A stretch of DNA of 64,000 nucleotides from the NCBI RefSeq assembly GCF_003597395.2, contig NC_133771.1, positions 54,601,475 to 54,665,474 on the forward strand, in the 5' to 3' direction. Both the position numbers and the translations under genes were made by a program. The notes beneath the pieces are model-generated. The model was given only the letters and a program-made list of their open reading frames with translations, was not told where the DNA came from and did not search any database. Of the stretch, positions 33,451 through 46,200 are shown piece after piece (position 1 is the stretch's first letter; every line of letters begins with the position of its first letter). Source of the stretch: Chelonoidis abingdonii (taxonomy: Eukaryota > Chordata > Testudines > Testudinidae).

Positions 33451-36400
33451 AAAATTAATCCAGACTGGGAAAGAAGGGAAGGTGATTGATAGTCATTTTA
33501 TTATTGTTTCCATTTTTAAATACCTGAGAGTTGCTCAGAGTTTATAGTGATGGGGGCCATGTATCTACCTACATAGAGAAGAAGTTCTGAAAATACATAT
33601 CTTTCAAATAGGGAAATAAAATATATTAAGGATGGGAAGTAATGAGTACTCATCAAAATAAAAAGATTTATATCTATCTCCCCTTGAGGATTGCAGATAG
33701 TACATTGCCAGTGGAGATTCAATGAAAGAGAAATGTAAACCTGGCTGACATTATTAATCCATGACAAATCACTGACTCTTTGATTTTAGTATTCAAAGCA
33801 GCAATTAAAGATGGGTTTGGTTAAATGTGGGCACCTGTGAATCCAAGCATAATTTTGAAATCTGTGTGTGTCAATTATTCTGGTTTCCTAAAATGCTTCT
33901 GAATAGGTGGTTGCTGTTCTCCCATTCTCAGAGAACAGTTGTAATAATCACTCCTGAAAAAGTTAATTTGCTGCCTTGTTATATATATAGTGTTTACAGA
34001 CAATATGGACACCAGTACTCTTCATCATGCCTTTTAATGTACTATGCCATGACTCACTATTGTTTTTCTGATTCTTCTGGACTGCGGCTCATGAATTCAT
34101 TAATAGCTGGGTACAAATTAAGCTGTTTTTTCCTCATTGTCACAGTTAGCTATCGGCTACTGAAAGTTCAGAGTGCTATTAAAATTCAGTTTAATTACAA
34201 ACTTTCACATTTTCTTTTTCACTTCCTATGCTGAAATATTAGATGAGAGCCAAATAAATAAGTTTATCTTTTCAATTTGCTACCTGGATATGACTACAAA
34301 ATTTATCTGTTTAGTATTTTGTCTTTGAATATATATTGGATAACTTCAAATGACTGTCTTTAGAACTGCCAACCTTAAATATTTGCGTGAACCTTATTTC
34401 TTTACTGCTTAAACACTATATATTAAAACTATATGGCTTGCCATTGTAGTGACAATAAAGGCAGCAATGGAAACTGCATAATGGTGTCACAAAAATGATC
34501 CTATCTTATTTTTATTTAATTCAATAAATTTAGAGTGAAGACTAATCCAGTCATTTTAAGAATGTGATGAAAAAGAGTAGATTATGAATGTGGAACAAGA
34601 CATAGAGGAATGTTTTTATGTGAAGCTATGTTTTTACGTGACACCAAACACAAGAAAGAACATAAGTAAAGATTCTACAAGACAGCTTGGTTCTTGTATT
34701 TCTCCTTTGCAGAATGCCCTAAATTTATCTAGATTCCTATATAAAACACAGTGCTGTGGCATTTGAATGGACTTATGAAATTATAAAATATATTAATAAA
34801 TATATGGAATATTTCTGTATCTCTTTCTGATTTCTCTTCACACTTCAGGAATGGACCTTTGTGGGAGTGTTTGTACTAGCATTCTTGGAGAAATCTCCCA
34901 TTGTTGCTCTCCTGCCAGTGCACCTCCATTTATTGTAACAAGAGCAAGACCATTAGTCTTAGAAAATGAGACACTGGCATTTTTACTACAGCTGGTTGAA
35001 AATTTTTGGACTCCCTGTAGTTTGTAACCACTATTTTGTCCAGACCTGCTCTTATATTGCAGCTCAGTCCCATTAACCACTGTCACATCTGAGGAAGAAC
35101 AGCAAGATCAAGGATTAACAGTATGAAATAATGCAGAGTGTTATGTATAAGTAGGGAAACATGGCTCTTATGTGTAACCAAGTTAACATCCATCTGTCCT
35201 CTGATCTGGCTACTTATGTACTTGTTTTGATTTGTTTTGTTTTGTCCTTGAGAAGGGCAATATAATTTTAAAATAGACTCTGTTAGATGGGTATTTGCAA
35301 AGCATATTGCAATCAGGAAGCCGCACAGCTACTGCTTTTACTAAAGACCTGTATCATGATCTTCACTTTTCAGTAAATATTATGTTAATATTCAAACTAT
35401 TATTTTGTGAAATTTAATTACAAATCTTCTCCATTTTAAATAAGTATAATTGATTTTCTATCAGGTGCTGTTTTTTTTCACCCAGGGGGTGAAGAAAAAA
35501 GGGTCATTATTTTAATGTTCATCTCAGTTTGAACTAAATGTTTCCCTGGTTGAAGAGTTGGGAAAAAATTGATCCCTTGATGAAGAAATAGATTGCATTT
35601 CCATAGCTAACATAATATATCTGAGTGTTCATGTTATTTTTTGAGTTCTTCTGTAATCTCTGTTACATCTGTGTCTATTTCCTATGTTTAGGAATAGCAA
35701 TAGTATTAAACACAGACAATGATCAAGAAGTCTGTTTGAATATACTAATCCAAATAACCGTGTTGAACATCATGGATTTCTACTGGGGCAAAGATGAAGC
35801 TGTCATCCTTAGGTGTCTATTATTCTACGGTTGCTACTGTTTGAGCATTTTAGCCAAAATCCTTTCCCACTGGGGAGGACTGGAGTGTACCTAATGGACC
35901 CATTATATTACTCCTGCCTTAACCCTCCCCAGGTTTGCCTTGTCAAACCATTCTGAGCTTTGTGACATGCAAACACTAAGGACTTTCTGGACAGGATTCC
36001 AGCATTCTGCACACCCTATCTATTCCATGTAGCAGACCCAGAACAGTTTTATTGTGATAAGGGTGTTCCATGTCCATGGAAGGCTCTGTCAGTGTTAGGA
36101 TCACCTCAATTTCATGAAAAGTTGAAATCCTTATTTTCTTCTACAGTGGAACTACTCTGTCTTTCATTTCCTTATTATGAGTGTGACAGTTACAAGAAAT
36201 GAACCTATTTGAAATGTGTAGCTAGTGAGCCTGTTTGGGATAGTATATACATATTTAAACTCTCTCTCTCGCTCGCTCGCTTTCTGGGGCTATATCAACA
36301 ACTCTTCTTCCCTCCAGGACCCATTCACCACCTGCTGCCCTAGGCCAGTTTCAGAGCCTCCCTACAAATTCACTGTGGTAGGACCCTCTGCCTCCCACAG

Positions 36401-38639
36401 TTCAGTGATTTCAGACCTTAGCCTGACTCTCCTCCACATTGTCCAGTCCTTCCCATCTTTGAGACTGGGGAGAGCTCAGCCAGTCCTCTAGGGCCTACTC
36501 ATCCATTCCTGTCAAAAGGGAAAAAATCTTCTGAAAGAAAATCACCCACACTCACTCCCATCCTCCTCCGCTTCTGCCTGGAGCAAGCAGTCTTCATGTC
36601 ACCCCAAAAGCTCTTGGTATGACTTTGTGTTAGAAGCCTAGTTCCTGGGGGCCACTACTGCCTGCCTGCCACATGTGCTCTGTACTGCTGCCCTGGCTGC
36701 CTCTGTTGCATCTCTGGGTTAATTTCCAGCTCATCCTCATTGAGAATTTGGTGTTGCCCAACCCCGCATGGGGTACCACAGCCACATGTAGCCATGGCAT
36801 ACTCTTCTGCTGCTTGCTTTCTTGCAGCAGTTTTCCCCCACAGTGCACAGCAACAGCCCAGACAGAGTGAAGGGCTTATAATTGCTCCCCTTGAGCAGGT
36901 GGGGGCCAATAAGCTTATGTTGCACACTTCTGTAGAGCAACACATTCATTTTCTTCAAGCTGACGAAGACACTGGATTCCAAAAGGCGGGAAACAAAGGA
37001 GTACAATCCTCAAAGGGGTCATGGTTTTTCTTTCTCTAGCTTCACCAGGTGAAGCCTCCCCATCTCTGAACCTGCAGGAGGCACTCTGTAAAATGTAATG
37101 TGGGTGAATGGTGGGTCTATTTTAGACCGACCAGAGTAATTACTGGTTAGAATCAACCCCTAAATTAGTAGGTCATGGCACCTTCCTTTGAGGCAGGAAC
37201 TATCTTTTTTGTTGTATTATGTGAACTGTGCCTACCAAAATGAGGCATGGTCCTTGATTGGGACCTCAAGATACTACCATAAGTAATAACAATAACAATA
37301 TTATTTAATAATTCTTCCATCAGAAGTGACTGGTCAATTCTGTTTGGATGCATCAGAGTTATAAGCATATAAACATGTAATGGCAGAATTTGTCTTTCAT
37401 CTATAAAGGGGCAATTTTTGAATTAGATTTAAAACTGGTTCAGCTACACTGATTTTCAAATTTTCCAGAATATACAGGCCTGTAGAATATTTGCCATTCA
37501 GCAAATTTCTAACCTGTAAAGGAGAACACTCCAAAGCTGGAAGTAGCCCTGAACATTTGGTTTCTTTGGTTTTGTAGTCTTCTTTTTGCATTCAAATCCT
37601 TTTGAAGTTTGTTAAAAACTCATTCTTGTTAATCCTTAATAAATTAATAAGGACTTGGCTACAATGCTTTATCTGAGTGCTGAATTAGCAAAATTAACAT
37701 TTATTGCCATCATTAAAGTTGATTATAAATAAGCATATATCTCACATTTTACAGACCACAATTTCAAATCAAATGTCTTTGTCTTATTAGACTCGGCTAA
37801 TTGGTACTTTGTAATCCCAATATTTATAAAATAAATAGTTCTGCTCAATTGAACTGTAGTAATTATGCACAGTAATGAACCTTCCTCCTGGAAGGAAGCA
37901 AAGAAGGTGTAATTCATGAGTCAAAAGTATTTCAATAACAAAAAAGGAAGCAGCAAACCTCTGAATGACAACTACTGCTAATTAAATCACAGCATTTTTA
38001 TGATTTCTATTAAAACAAAATGCATTACTTTATTTCCATTTGGATCTGATCTATAACAATTTCCTTCATGAAGGCATTAGTATTTTGAATCTACTTTACA
38101 AATGTCTTTCAGCAGCACAACAATCTAATTTAGAATCATTGGCTTTCAGCTTTGGGGCCCAAGCTGTCACTTCTATTTTTTAGACACTTTAACTAGTTAA
38201 AGTTAGTATGAGCAACAAGCATACCTGTGACTTCAATGTGAGCATCATTTTAGAGTATGTCTACCCAGTACACTAAGCTAGGGCTGTAACTCAGGTTCAG
38301 ATTCAAGGTTCCTTTCTATCCACATGAAAATTTGTCTGACTTGGGCCAGAATTCTTCAAGAAGCAGGTCTCCAGATCTTTCTGGGGATGGTGAAGTCTAA
38401 GCCTAAGTCACAGAATTTTGTAGCTTGGGTGCATCTTAAGTTCAGGTCACCAGACTTAGATGTGAAGAGTCACCCATAATCCCTTAGGGCCTTCAACTCT
38501 GCAATTCCAAAGGCTACTTAACTGAAAACAACACTAATGTGTATTCGCTATGGCCTGCAGTCAGATGAAGTCCTGTATAAAGCACACTGCTAGCCAGAGG
38601 AACACAACTGAATTCTGGTTAACCTCTGGTGTGAGAGGA
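33451..38639. other. Long AT-rich region with no gene recognised
   Basis: Over 5 kb without a repeat family I can name. The longest frame, 33827-34234 (135 residues, plus), has no domain or motif I recognise. A (CT)n(CTCG)n run lies at 36260-36280. A GC-richer block at 36300-36950 holds overlapping opposite-strand frames and could be an unrecognised element. Confidence 0.4.
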
Positions 38640-39690
38640 GCAAGATGTTCTAATTCAGCACGTGGAGACATGAGGAAACAGGTTGGCAGAATGAGACAGG
38701 TACCCAGAAGTCACCTACTACAGGACAGGCCCAACAAGGAAAATAACAGAACACCACTGACCATCATGTACAGCCCCCACCTGAAACCTCTCCAGCACAT
38801 AATCAATGATCTACAACCTATCCTGGAAAACAATCTTTACTCTCACAGACCTTGGGAGGCAGGCCAGTCCTCGCTTACAGACAGACCCCCAACCTAAAGC
38901 AAATACTCACCAGCAGCTACACATCACACCACAGAAACATTAACCCAGGAACCAATCCCTGTAACAAACCCCATTGCCTGCTCTTTCCCCATATCTACTC
39001 TAGCAATAACATCATAGGACTCAACTACATCAGCCACACCGGCAGGAGGTCATTCACCTACACATCTACTAATGTGATATATGCCATCATGTGCCAGCAA
39101 TGCCCCTCTGCTATGTACATTGGCCAGATTGGACAGTCTCTATGTAAAAGAATAAATGGACACAAAAAAGACATCAGGAATGGTAACATACAAAAGCCAG
39201 TAGGAGAACACTTCAATCTCCCTGGACATCCAATAACAGATTTAACATTCTTCAACAACAACAACAACAAAAACCTTCCAAAAAAGACACTTCAAAGAGA
39301 AACTGCAGAGCTACAATTCATTTGCAAATTTAACACAATTAATTTGGATTTGAATGGGAACTGGAAGTGGCTGGCTCACTACAAAATCAATTTTCCCTCT
39401 CTTGGTATCGATACCTCCTCATCAATTATTGGGAGTGGACCACATCCATCCTGACTGAATTGGCCTTGTCAACACTGGTTCTCCACTTGTAAGGTAACTC
39501 CCTTCTCTTCATGTGCCAATGTTTATGCTTATATCTGTAATTTTCACTCCTTGCAAACCATAAAGAAGTGATTTTTTACCCATGAAAGCTTATGCCCAAA
39601 TAAATCTGTTAGCCTTTAAGGTGCCACTGGACTCCTTGTTGTTTTTGTGGATACAGACTAACACAGCTACTCCTCTGATACTTCATAAGG
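38640..39690 (+). pseudogene. Penelope-like element: GIY-YIG endonuclease remnant and 3' tail
   Basis: Two plus-strand frames form the C-terminal part of a Penelope-like polyprotein: 38640-38897 (NRTPLTIMYSPHLKPLQHII) and 38852-39454, with a frameshift between them near 38885. The second has the GIY-YIG-type nuclease region: paired cysteines (IMCQQCPS), AMYIGQIGQSL, then R and GH, and GEHFNLPGH. In intact elements this endonuclease opens the target for reverse transcription. The reverse transcriptase itself is absent, so the copy is 5'-truncated. The 3' UTR runs to about 39690, ending ACTAACACAGCTACTCCTCT, the tail seen at 836-860 on the other strand. Strong match by motif order; not functional. 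Confidence 0.82.
39560..39600 (+). ncRNA. Decayed hammerhead-like motif in the Penelope tail
   Basis: AAGTGATTTTTTACCCATGAAAGCTTATGC aligns in position with the motif at 920-964: a weakened stem II, GAAA, and a GC-closed hairpin. The CTGANGA box is no longer recognisable, so no activity is expected. Confidence 0.35.
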
Positions 39691-40159
39691 AGAATGAGAA
39701 ATTATCATATCTACAAAACTATATCGAAGTGGCAGTGGCACTGAGGAGTCACCGCACAGTCAGTCAATGCAGAAAGCAGATCAAGCAGTTGAAGACAAAT
39801 AGCCACAAAGTCAGGAATGCTAACGACACCTCTCTAAACTCCCACTTCTCTTTTATAAGGCATTCAACCTGGTAATGGGAACAGCACTGAGCACCACAGT
39901 CTGCTGAGCAAGGATGGTGACATTATAAGCCCGTGTCTCAGGCACCACCAGAGGAGAGCCGACTACTGGGTGAAGGGCAAGAAGTGAAACTGGGGCTGAG
40001 ACTATGCTACCAGAGCAGCTACAGTAAATCATGGATCTGTTCTTGTAATACCTATTGGGGGATAGCCTGGCATCACAACAAGCACCACAGCCAGATAAGT
40101 TTCTGTCTCTATGTTTGTTTATCAGTATACAGATGGGAGGTATTTCTGGCTTATGGGTC
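39691..40159. other. Unassigned sequence
   Basis: Frames at 39582-39875 and 39933-40214 show no known domain. Confidence 0.4.
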
Positions 40160-40580
40160 TGTAACAGGGTGGTTTACTCATGGGCTAGAGACTCTGGGGC
40201 AGAACCAGCCTTGATTAAAAGAGAATCCTCACCTGAGGAAAATCAGGTGATTTAATAGAAAAGGCAGTAGGAAGCTGCAGTGGTATGGTTAGTTGAGAGA
40301 TAGCATGGAAGCTGGGTCAGAGAGTTTAGCTCCAGCCAGAGTGAGCAGGGAACTGGCAGCTTCAAGTAAAGCTTTTGATTTTTTAATTTATGTTGGATTA
40401 TTTTGTGATTAAGGACTGTAATTAGTACTAAACCAGCCCTAGAAAGAGCCCTTGTGAGCCAGAACAAAGACTTTCTGGTGTTCTTAATGGACCCATAAGA
40501 ACAGGGCTACTAGAGGCAGGACATGGTAGAGGGATCCCTTGCCATGAAAGGAAGCATAGGAGATAGCCAACCTTGTTACA
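40160..40580. mobile_element. Possible solo LTR
   Basis: Begins TGTAACAGGGTGG and ends CCTTGTTACA, inverted TGTAAC/GTTACA ends with TG...CA, 421 bp. Flanks GGGTC and AACTT do not match, so a target duplication is not supported. Confidence 0.42.
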
Positions 40581-42416
40581 AACTTCTGCAGTCATCAGGA
40601 TCTATTCCCATCAAAGAGGGAGGATGGAAGCTCTATTTGGGAGGGAAGCTCTTGGGGAACAAACCGAAGCAGTGGGAGGTGCAGGTGGAGCTGTGGAAGC
40701 AGTCTTAGAAAAGCAGCAACAATAATTATTAGACATATTAGAAGGAAAAATCATCTATGGTCACAGGGTTCAAGTAAGAAAAGGAGCCCAGAGGACAATC
40801 CAGGGCCTTCTGTGACTCTGGACAAAAAGGGCACATAAGAAGAGTTTGCCCATTTATGACCTTTGCTAAGAAGGTTAGCCCAAGAGAGCAGAGAACCTCG
40901 CCAAGAGAGCGGAGAATACTTGTACAAGCATCAACCAATGCAAAGATGCAAACAAGAATAGTTTATTTTGGATGTAGAAAATCAGATAATACATAAAAAC
41001 ACTTTCCACTTAGGAAACTAAGTAGTGGCCCAAAGAAGGTAGAAAAAAAGGAGACTGTGTCCTGTGGCACTGATGCTCATGAGGAAGACAAGGTGGCCAT
41101 GGACTTTGCAGATGCTCAACTGACACTTGGTAGGGTGCTTCAGGGAACTGAACAACAAAATGGTGGGCATAGAGACAAAGCAGGATGAAGAAGGGATAAA
41201 TACAAGGGTGGGACAGTCCACGGTGGGTACCCATATTCTTAAAGAAAAGGTTATGAGGGATGCGGTGGCAGAAGCAAAAAGAGCTTTGGGAGAAGCTACT
41301 AGCCTTAGAACAGGCTCTGCAACCAGCTGTTAATAAGAATGAGTTTCTGCAGGAGGAACATCAGAACATGGAGGAAGAGAAAGTTTGCCTCCTAATTATG
41401 GTGAGCATTTTTCAAGGGGGGCATGGAGAAGCTGAGGACCCAGGCTGTATAAGAACATAGCCAGCAACACTGATGAGATGGATGAAGTTTAGACAGGAGT
41501 GAAACTTTCCCCTTGGCTGAAGGGGTTGGGGTTAAACTAGGGCTGGGGCTAAACTGGAGCTAATCCAACTCTGATTACAGGACAAGCCCCAACCATGAGG
41601 AATCGGGTGATTACTGTATAAAAGGAGCAAGGTTTAAGTGCTGACAGGGCCTAGCTGGGGAAAGGCCTGGATGGAAGAGACTTCAGGAACAAAAAGGCTG
41701 CTGCAGAGCTCTGAGTGAGGAGGAGACTCAGAGCACGAAAGGAAGCTCAGAGCAGGGAGAAACACTCCAGGCAGGAAGACCTGGGAGGGATCCTGACCCA
41801 TTGGAGATTGAGGAAAGTTTTACAGGCAGAGAGGCCTGGGAAAGACCCTGACTAAACAGGGAAGAGACAGGGAGACCCAAAGGGCAAGCAAGGAACCTCG
41901 ACATAAGAAGTGGCCTGGGCAAAAATGCAGCACTGATAAAGAGGATGGATAAAGACCCAGCTGTTCAGTACAAGGCTCTAGGCTGAAACCCAGAGTTGAG
42001 AGTGGATCTGGATTCTGTTGCCATTCCCAATGAAGGGGGATGCAGGCTGAATCCTGAAGTCAGGCTGAGAAACAGCCCCAGACAGGGAAGAAGGGTTGGT
42101 TTCGCATTAAGACATTTTTGGAGCTTTTTAATTTAGACAATTGAGACCCAGAATGAGATGCACTGAAGACAGTGTCCCAGCCAGGGGACTGAGTTACTGG
42201 CAGAGAAACGACCATAGGTCTGGAGTGAACATCAGAGGGGCAGCAGCCCTGTGAGAGAGCTCTGACGCTGTGCCTGGCCACCCCAGATTTTTGTTCCTTC
42301 CATTCAGGGTGGGGCCCAGGCCATTATTCTAGTGCCCTTGCCCCTTTATTCTCCTTTCCACAAAATGGACACCAATTAAAAGAGAAAAGGGTTATACAAA
42401 CTGTTATCATGACATT
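40581..42416. other. Possible LTR-element debris
   Basis: A TATAAAAG box at 41617-41624 precedes a purine-rich tract, as in an LTR/leader. A coiled-coil-like frame 41260-41460 (ELWEKLLALEQAL) could be gag-like but has no diagnostic motif. No ends identified. Confidence 0.3.
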
Positions 42417-43188
42417 TGTCATAGGTCTCACCCCCACTCTGAACTTTAGGGTACAGATGTGGGTTCCTGCATGGACACTTCTAAGCTTAATTACCAGCTT
42501 AGATCTGGTCTTGCTGCCACTATCTAGAATTTCTGAGTACCTAGATCACTCTCTTTCCCCCCAAAACCTTCCCCTCACTGGGCAGCCTTGAGACACTCCT
42601 CCACCAATTCCCTGGTAAGTCCAGATCCAATTCCCTTGGATCTCAAAAACAAGGAAGAATTACTCTTTCCCCTTCCCTTTCCCCCACCCCAATCCCTGGT
42701 GAGTCCAGATCCAATTTCCTTGGATCTAAAAAAAACAAGGAAAAAATCAATCAGGTTCTAAAAAAGAAGGCTTTTAATTAAAGAAAAGAAAGGTAAAAGA
42801 AAGAAAGAAAAAAACCTCTGGGGGACAGCATATCAGCTAATCTCACAGATGATAGATTGAAAACACAGGATGTTCCCCTGGACAAAAAACTTAATACACA
42901 TAAAAATACCCAATTTGATAATTCCCTTAATGAAACCAAGACAAGTCACAAAAGAAAATAAACATAAACCTATTTATTTCTTTCTATAACTGATAAGAGG
43001 CTGGTTCCTTCATCTTTTTCAGTCCGGCTGAAACTGAAACTGACTAAACAAAGGAAACTTCCCTCCTTCCTTTTGAAACATCTTATTCCCCCATTGGTTC
43101 CTCTGGTCAGGTATCAGCTAGGCTAGGTGAACTTCTTAACCCTTTACAGGTAAAAGAGTCTTTAACCCTTAACTATCTGTTTATGACA
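42417..43188 (-). mobile_element. Solo LTR (same family as 11636-12369)
   Basis: Begins TGTCATAGGTCTC and ends TTTATGACA, 772 bp, with a perfect 5-bp duplication ACATT (42412-42416 and 43189-43193). It shares CTGAACTTTAGGGTACAGATG, CTTTTAATTAAAGAAA and CCTCCTTCCTTTTGAAACAT with the copy at 11636. The 18-base module CAATCCCTGGTGAGTCCA follows a near-duplicate CAATTCCCTGGTAAGTCCA about 90 bases earlier. No coding sequence remains. Confidence 0.82.
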
Positions 43189-43499
43189 ACATTTTTACTA
43201 GTTAATTGCTGTTTGGTATATTTATGGGGAAGGAGTCCACAACTGATAGCCTCATATACTCTTCCCATGTAGCATGGCAGAATTTATGACCTGGCCAGGC
43301 TAGCACTGTTCAGGAATGGCTGTTATGAGTCCAAATAAAACCGGAGAGTGTATATGGTCCATTGCTGGCTTTAGTGTATGAGTCTAAACTGCAGCAGAGG
43401 GTATCAGTCTGTCCGTGTTAGGAGTCCCAGTGGGTGAGTCATAGATGTAGGGGTGCTTATAAGGAGCATCTCTATGCTAATTCACCATCTTGTGGATTT

Positions 43500-44890
43500 T
43501 ACAATGAATTTTCACCCATTCTTTGGCTATACTTCAATCTGAGGATGATGTCTGCCAAGGGGGTTCACTGATGAGTTTTTAGGTGCCTGAGGAGCCCAAT
43601 TTGTGTCTTTCACATTTTCCCACAGAAGTGACAGGTGTGATCTTTGAGGAGATACAGTTGTTGTCTGGAGTGTTGTTCCTTTTCTTTCCTCCTTTGTCGC
43701 TTCTCTTCAAAGTGGAGTGTGGCTTGGTGTATGTTGTGGTGCCACTGTGTTCTGTTCCACACCATGTCCTCCCATTTTTTTGGGTTGATGCCTCCCTTTT
43801 TAAGGTGTACTTTCAGTATGTCTTTGAAGTGCTTCTGCTGACCTCTGCGAGTTCTTCTTCCCTGACTTAACTGAGAGAAGAGTATTTGCCTAGTACACAG
43901 TGGTCAGCCCAGGGCAGTTGGTGTTTCATGACCTGCTGATATTGGCTGCAGAGAGAATGCTGATGTTTGTGCATCGGTCTTCCCAGCTGATTCTGAGAAT
44001 CCTCCTGAGGCAGCGCTGCTGGAACCACTCCCACCGCTTGAGATGTCATCTGTAGGTTACTCAGGTCTCAGACCCATAGAAAGGGGTGGGGATGACAACT
44101 GCCTTTTAAGCCAAGATTTTTGTACCTGTTTGCAGATCCCTATCATTGAAGACTCGTTTGAATAGTCTTCCAAAGGATGTGCTGGCACAGCAGATCCTGT
44201 ATTTGATTTCTGTATCAATATTGGCTGTTTGTGAGAGGTGGCTGCCAACATATGGAAAATGGGCCACATTTTCCAGGAGTTCTCTGCTGATGGTGATTTG
44301 TGAAGTACGAATAGTGAGGGCTGGTAGTGTAGTTTCCTAATGTTGAGAGAGAGAGAGAGAGAGACCCAGGCATCTGCAAAAAAATGTAGGGTGCTTTGCA
44401 GGTTGGCCTCTGTGTGTGAGAGGATGATGCAGTCATCTGCATACTGAATCAGTGATGCCAATTCTTGTTATTTTAGATTTTATTTGTGGATACTGTAGAT
44501 TGAGGAGTTGGCCATCCATACAATACTCAATCTCAATTCTGTCAGGAAACCTGTCACAGATGAGAATCAGGATCACAGCAAGGTAAATAGAGAAGAGTCT
44601 TGGAGCAATGACACAGCCCTGCTTAACACCAGTATGAATGATGAATGGTTTGGTGTCTGAGCTGTTGCATAGAATGGTGGCATTCATCCCATCATGGAGT
44701 AATCTAATGATGGAAATGAATTTCTGTGGACGTCCAAACCTACACAGCACCTTCCATAGGGCATCACAATTGAGACAGTCAAGGGCCTTGGTTAGGTCAG
44801 TGAATGCCATAAGCAGTTCCTGGCATTGCTCTCTGCACTTCTCCTGAATCTGTTGTGCCACGAAGATCAAGTTGTGCCACAAAGATCATG
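43500..44890 (-). pseudogene. Non-LTR (LINE) reverse transcriptase C-terminal half, broken
   Basis: On the minus strand, 44882-44433 reads DLTKALDCLNCDALWKVL, LHDGM and HTGVKQGCVIAP (fingers/palm). The frame then changes, and 44461-44057 carries the catalytic YADDC block. Further along come QRCLRRILRISWEDR (about 44020) and, near 43600, CHFCGK...GLLRHLKTHQ, a C2H2-type terminal zinc knuckle. In an active element this enzyme copies RNA at the nicked target. Stops and at least one frameshift make it a pseudogene. Clade not decided; the architecture is unlike CR1 and may be the same family as the endonuclease region at 28040-29230. Plus-strand frames over it are antisense shadows. Confidence 0.82.
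44345..44364. repeat. (GA)n microsatellite
   Basis: Ten GA units inside the LINE remnant, replacing coding sequence just after the YADD region. Confidence 0.95.
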
Positions 44891-44980
44891 GCTGGCTGAT
44901 GACTGTCATGTTGTCTGGAGTGGCTCATGACTGTGAGTGTCCACTTCAAGGTATACTGTCAAAAACAGGACAGACATGGT

Positions 44981-46200
44981 AGGTTTAGATTTCACCAACC
45001 CAGTAACAAATATGAACTCTTAGATCACAGTACTAGTCTTACCATGGAGTCACAGACAGTCCCACTGGACCCTCCAGTCTATCTTGCCACCCAGGCAAAA
45101 TGGGTTTAGTGATAAATGGTCATTACACTAAAAATTACAAAATATTCAGATTACCTCAAGTCCCAAGAAACCAGTCACTTATCTCAGATCAAGTGGTACC
45201 TTAGATTTTACACCAAAGACAATGCCTATAGTTAATCTTGGAATAAACTATCTAAAGATTTATTAACTAGGAAAAAGAAATGAAAGCTATTTGCAGATTA
45301 AAGCAAGCAAATACATACACACAAATGAGTTACCATCTATGGTTCCTAAAGGAAACAGAGAAGTAGGAGTCTGTCCATTCAAAATGTCTTTCAGGGCAGA
45401 CCCAAGTTAACTCTGCTTTAGTGCAGGTCCACACTTAAAATGCTGTGTTGGTGGAGCTGCATAGCCTGAAAGTGAAGAAGCTCTGCCAACGGGAGAACTT
45501 CTCCTTCCAGTGTAGTTAATCCATTTCCCTGAGCGGTGGTAGCTTTGTCGCAGGAGAAGATGTCCTGCTGATACAGTGCTGTCTGCACCAGGGCTTAGAT
45601 CAGTAGAGCTACGTTGCTCACACCCCTGGATTTTTCACATCCCTGATGAGGTAGTTATATCAATATAGGTCTGTATAATAGACCGGCCTTAGTTTAGTGT
45701 CTCTGGTCCTGTGAGAGTTCAAACAGCAAAAGAGATTAATAGTTTTCTTGTGACCATTTTATCTTTTACATTTGGGCTTCGAGTCAATGAGATTATCTCC
45801 CTTGCACATAGCATTTCCAAGGTATGATAGTGCCCTTCACCAATCCTTTCTATTGCGATATTCCTTAATGGCCAGTTTAATCTTGATAGGCCTTTTGAAT
45901 GGGATGGAAGAGAAAGGAGACAATTCCCATGCCTGGGTTCACAAGTTCAGAGCAAATATTTTCAAAGTTATAAAGCGAAACTTACCTGTTTCCTTACAGC
46001 ACGGAATAGAGACATTACAAGTAAGATTAATGCATGCAGCTACTTGCAAGCATTTCATGAGTCTAAATAATAAATTCATACTTATTACACAAATACCTAT
46101 TTTGAACAAAAATAACATACAAGTGAATTGGTTTGCTTAACAGCTATCCATTTGTTAGCTAACACCTACGGCTTTCACTTGAGTTGGCACCAGCATCACA
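44981..46200. repeat. LTR-like interspersed repeat, copy 2
   Basis: Parallels 12959-14000: TTTAGATTTCACCAACCCAG, CTATCTTGCCACCCAGGCAA, TCACTTATCTCAGATCA, AAGATTTATTAACTAGG, AAGATTAATGCATGCAGC and AACAAAAATAACATACAAG. A hAT MITE sits inside it at 45424-45691, absent from copy 1. Confidence 0.6.
45424..45691. mobile_element. hAT-type MITE nested in the LTR-like repeat
   Basis: Begins CAGGTCCACAC and ends GACCGGCCTTAG, with the modules of 11481-11635 in reverse order. Flanks CTTTAGTG (45416-45423) and GTTTAGTG (45692-45699) match at 7 of 8 positions. Confidence 0.75.

Noticed and set aside
44146..44340. Plus-strand frames over 43583-44847
   Set aside because: They are antisense to the minus-strand LINE reverse transcriptase remnant.
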